From positions 98,954,839 through 99,018,838 of the forward strand of contig CM041778.1 of the NCBI GenBank assembly GCA_023374045.1: a stretch of 64,000 nt of DNA. Direction: 5' to 3'. The position numbers and the translations under genes were made by a program. Below the pieces are notes generated by a model. It did no database searches, was not told the origin of the DNA, and saw only the letters and a list, made by a program, of their open reading frames with translations. Position 1 is the first letter of the stretch, and each line of letters opens with the position of its first letter. The DNA comes from Limonium bicolor (lineage: Eukaryota; Streptophyta; Magnoliopsida; Caryophyllales; Plumbaginaceae). Shown piece after piece: positions 60,690 through 64,000 of the stretch.

Positions 60690-61537
60690 ATGCCGCAGCT
60701 TGATGTCGAGTGGAGGTGCTTCGTCGGAGGTCTGGCATGGGCCACCGACGACCAGTCCCTTCAGAGAGCTTTCTCAGAATTCGGAGAGGTTATTGAATCG
60801 AAGGTCCGTTCTGTGGAGGTGCCTCGTCTGCCAGAGATCTGATTCGATCGATCCGAAAATTCCGTAGATCCGATGCATTCACTCGATCTGATCTCTGGCT
60901 TCGGGCTGCTTTTGACTCGTTACTAAAAGTTTTCTCATCATCTGTTACACTATTGTTACTCTACTGCTCTGTTACGTACTCTTGATCTGTTCTTTTATTG
61001 ATACTCCGGAAACGGTATGTTCAATCAAAAGGCGTAGATCATTTTTCTTCTTCCTCTTGTTCTTTAATCTGATTCAATTGTGTAGATCTGATGGTTTCTT
61101 GATCTTGTTTTGTTTGTCTAGGTCATCAACGACCGAGAAACTGGCAGATCCAGAGGGTTTGGATTCGTGACATTCGCGAATGAGAAGTCAATGAGAGATG
61201 CTATCGAGGCGATGAACGGTCAAACACTTGACGGTCGTAACATCACCGTCAACGAGGCTCAGTCTCGTGGAAGTGGCGGTGGAGGCGGTGGTGGATACCG
61301 TGGCGGAGGTGGTGGAGGTTATGGTGGCGGGCGCCGTGAGGGAGGTGGTGGATATGGAGGTGATGGTGGTGGATATGGTGGTGGAAGTGGTGGTTATGGA
61401 GGTGGAAACCGTGGATATGGTGGTGGAGGTGGTGGTGTGGATACGGTGGTCGACGTGAAGCTGGTGGTGGAGGGTATGGTGGTGGTGGCGGTGGTTACTC
61501 ATCACGTGGGAACTCTGATGGTGATTGGAGGTCTTAA
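60690..61537 (+). CDS. Glycine-rich RNA-binding protein (GRP7/GRP8-like), right copy
   Basis: Exon 1 is 60690-60803, intron 60804-61121, exon 2 from 61122. The codons match the left copy throughout the RRM (RNP2 CFVGGL, RNP1 RGFGFVTF) and the glycine-rich tail. It carries the same apparent one-base loss near 61434-61440. The printed frame therefore runs to 61593-61595, while the family-typical tail ends with TAA at 61535-61537. Promoter, leader, intron and 3' flank are also the same, so if both copies are real they arose or were homogenised very recently. If the scaffold holds a false duplicate, this is simply the same gene. Confidence 0.83.
61015..61020 (+). promoter_or_regulatory. Candidate alternative 5' splice site, right copy
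   Basis: GTATGT as at 7402. The in-frame TGA ahead of it is at 60840-60842. Confidence 0.5.
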
Positions 61538-62113
61538 GCAAGATTGGCTGGACGAATCGCTTTCTGTGGTGGTGTTAATTGATGTGTGTTTCTGAGTCGT
61601 TTCATAGGGTATGAGGTTTGTTCTAGCTAGGAGTCTGCTTTGAGAATGTTGTCGTTGTGGTCCGTTAAATTTTTGATCGCTGGGTTTCTGGTTCTTCCGG
61701 GTCGGTTGGTAAATCATCTGGTGCTGTTTTATCTTCGTTGCTCGAGTTTGTACTCAGGATGAAAAATGGTTGGTTCGTCGAGTGAAAACTGAAATGCCTC
61801 CCGTCTATAGTGTGTCTAATTCTTTCCTTGTTGCGCACATTTCTGTTACTGTCTATCTAGCCTGTTTCTTTATTTTAAGGGTCTAACTAGCATCGTTTGA
61901 AATTGAAATGCCTTTCTACATGGTAAGGGGAATAGGAGGTTCTGAATTCTTCAGATCAGCCAACGAACCACATTCTATGTTAGAGCTTGATCGTAGATCC
62001 TCGAAGTATTTCGAGTCTAGACGACATTGATCATTTCAACCCTGACATGTCATCTCTTAGCTTACATGAATCGCCTCAGTACTGGCAATAGATTTATATG
62101 CTTTTTTCGAAAG
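61538..62113 (+). other. 3' flank of GRP, right copy
   Basis: Same as 7925-8500; probable 3' UTR, end not defined. Confidence 0.4.
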
Positions 62114-62468
62114 CACCAACCATATTAATAGATCATAGAAAACACTTTACAAAGGAGATTAACCACCATGTGCCCTACATACCCAAAGATTAAGATAAGC
62201 CTAAATTAGTCCAATTGCTATTTGCAACTCAATCGGCTTGGGAGGTCATATGAGTAGTGTAAGAAAAGATCAATCAACCGCTTTATACAGCCCTTGTAGC
62301 TCATTTGCTTCCCCAAATCACCCATAAAAATTGTAGTGGAATCCTGGCATTATTTAGTTCTAAGACCAAAGCAATGAGAAATAATCATATCAAACAGAGC
62401 TGAATCCATTTGGCGACTATGAGACTTCACCTATAGCTCTCTTCTTACCAAAGGATCAACCCCATAAG

Positions 62469-63173
62469 TTAGATGGATTTTCTTGTCTTTACTGTCCTGA
62501 GAACTTTTCCTGCGACACAACAGCTAAAATGTGTCGAAGTTGTGCCTCCTCGAAACCTCAGAAGAGTTTTGACACCACCCCACACATGAAAGACATGATT
62601 CAGGCCTCTCATGAGCTTCCATAAAGGTTGATCTGGTCCCACACATGAAAGATCATGATTCATGCCTCTCATGAGCTTCCATAAAGGTTGATCAGTGCAA
62701 AGCCACACGCCATAAAGGCATCATCCAAAGTGAAAGTGGTTGGGCAGTTGTCACATACATGCAAAAATCGTCCACATTTGAAACAAATCAAAGACATTAT
62801 CATAAAAGATTTGGAAGATCAAATCTTTCCCATAAGAGAAATCGGGAGACATCGCATAATAGGAAGTTGGATGTTCATAAGCACTTTGATGCACAAGTAC
62901 TTGTACCCACAAGAAGCATTCTTCCATAACACCAGTGAATGTTGAATTTCATCGCCATTTTAGTTGCATACTGAATGTTACAATATGATCGAGGGACGTC
63001 ATAAATGTGAACCTAAAGGGAACCCATCGAAACTCATGTTCCTCAATGGCCTTGCTTGATTCCAGAGTTTGAATCGCAAAAAGAGAGTTGTTGAAAACCC
63101 ACGGTCCTCGAATAAGAACAACATGCATGGTCATTGTCTTCTCAAATTCGATAACAAAAAAGTTATGACCAAC
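62469..63173 (-). pseudogene. LINE ORF1 remnant (DUF4283, CCHC), right copy
   Basis: Same broken frames as 8856-9560, including the knuckle CFKCGRFLHVCDNC at about 62788-62744 and the 56-bp direct duplication. Here the upstream side continues past the duplication end, but no clear ORF1 start was recognised. Confidence 0.6.
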
Positions 63174-63560
63174 CTTGCAAAACCTAAAACCTTCAAAAAA
63201 AACACTCTAGTTTTGGCCTAAGAGAATCTTCAACAAACAAACACTAACTTGATGAATAGAAAAAAGTTACCCCGAAAGAGACCGACCATAAGATAACAAA
63301 TCACCCTCAACTTCAAAGACCCGCATAATGAAGGGATTGAGCCTAGGCCCTAGGTAGTCTAACCCACAAACCTTGAACGACTCTAAGTGAGACAAAACCC
63401 CAAAACCCAGAGTATAAACCTCTAAATGATAGACTAATATAAGGAAAAGAAAGCTACCAAAATGGAGAGAAACACCAAGAATCACATACCGCTACTAAAT
63501 ATTCGGAAAAACTAGAGAAAAGACACTAGAATCGAGAGATGATGCAAATTGGAAAAAAAG

Positions 63561-64000
63561 GAGTCAGAGAGTATAGGAATAGACCAATCATCACACATTC
63601 TAGGAACATTAGACCACCCTTGTAGTCTAGAAAAAGCAAGGCCAGCCCATCGTATTTCTCAATAAATACGTGTGCCACACGGAATATAGAAATCGAAGAG
63701 ACACGAGCATAGAGAATCTGGATGAAGAACCTAGAGACCTTGAGACATAGAGAACGAAAAGGAACTGATGCTATCCTCAGGCAGTAGATTTACATGGTTA
63801 GATATTAGTAAAACAGATAAAAGTCCTATTATATCGCTATATCTAAAACACAAGAAGTTAGGGAAAAACAGGGAAGAGTATTATCCAGGTAGATTTACAT
63901 ACAAAATCAGAAATAGTATGTCATTTACGATATTGGACAGATTGTTCAATGAATTTCGAGACGGTGACAATAATTGCACAAGAACCGCACTTGGGAAATG
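63561..64000. other. Unassigned sequence after the duplication
   Basis: A-rich sequence without ORF or known motif. It may be the upstream part of the LINE remnant. It would be the natural filler for the missing sequence at 9955 if the two blocks are the same locus. Confidence 0.3.

Larger units (their letters stand above)
53625..63560 (+). repeat. Right copy of the direct ~9.95-kb duplication
   Basis: Same order of features as 1-9954. Here the sequence runs on beyond the duplication and its left neighbour is visible. In 55870-56770 it shows many one-base losses in homopolymers relative to the left copy, and 56775-56883 carries sequence not present on the left. Confidence 0.93.

Overview
The window reads as nuclear DNA of a flowering plant, most likely a eudicot; the species cannot be told from the sequence. 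Evidence: a two-exon plant glycine-rich RNA-binding protein gene of the GRP7/GRP8 type, and dense plant mobile DNA (Ty3/gypsy chromoviruses primed by initiator-methionine tRNA, MITEs, fold-back elements and a LINE remnant). No prokaryotic gene, CRISPR array, tRNA or rRNA gene was recognised.

Layout. (1) 1-9954: a block with two MITEs (one holding a large fold-back), a 190-bp tandem repeat, a GGGTT-rich element, the GRP gene and a LINE ORF1 remnant. (2) 9955-10454: exactly 500 Ns. (3) 10455-35793: a head-to-tail array of a composite unit of about 8.36 kb. Each unit fuses the gag end and 3.79-kb LTR of a minus-strand Tekay-like chromovirus to the 3' end and truncated LTR of a second, plus-strand chromovirus. 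Three units are visible, the first cut by the gap and the third altered internally. (4) 35794-46612: remains of a third, minus-strand chromovirus family with LTRs of about 4 kb and hairpin-forming 72-bp minisatellites. (5) 47145-52357: a complete but inactivated 5.2-kb Reina-like chromovirus with both LTRs, a CATTC target duplication, primer site and polypurine tract. (6) 52363-53624: a MITE and a 530-bp fold-back. (7) 53625 to about 63560: a second direct copy of block 1, then about 440 bp of unassigned sequence.

The only probable functional host gene is the GRP gene, present twice. Its single intron carries a strong internal 5' splice site and an early stop, as in the self-regulating Arabidopsis GRP7/GRP8 genes. 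Both copies share an apparent one-base deletion that takes the glycine-rich tail out of frame.

The two 10-kb blocks have exactly constant spacing over about 6 kb but differ at both ends, and one abuts a fixed-size gap. A duplicated haplotype contig or assembly artefact is therefore as likely as a true segmental duplication. I found no convincing new multi-gene system. The most unusual structures are the hairpin minisatellites in two related LTRs, the composite tandem array, and the mosaic identity of the flanking duplication.
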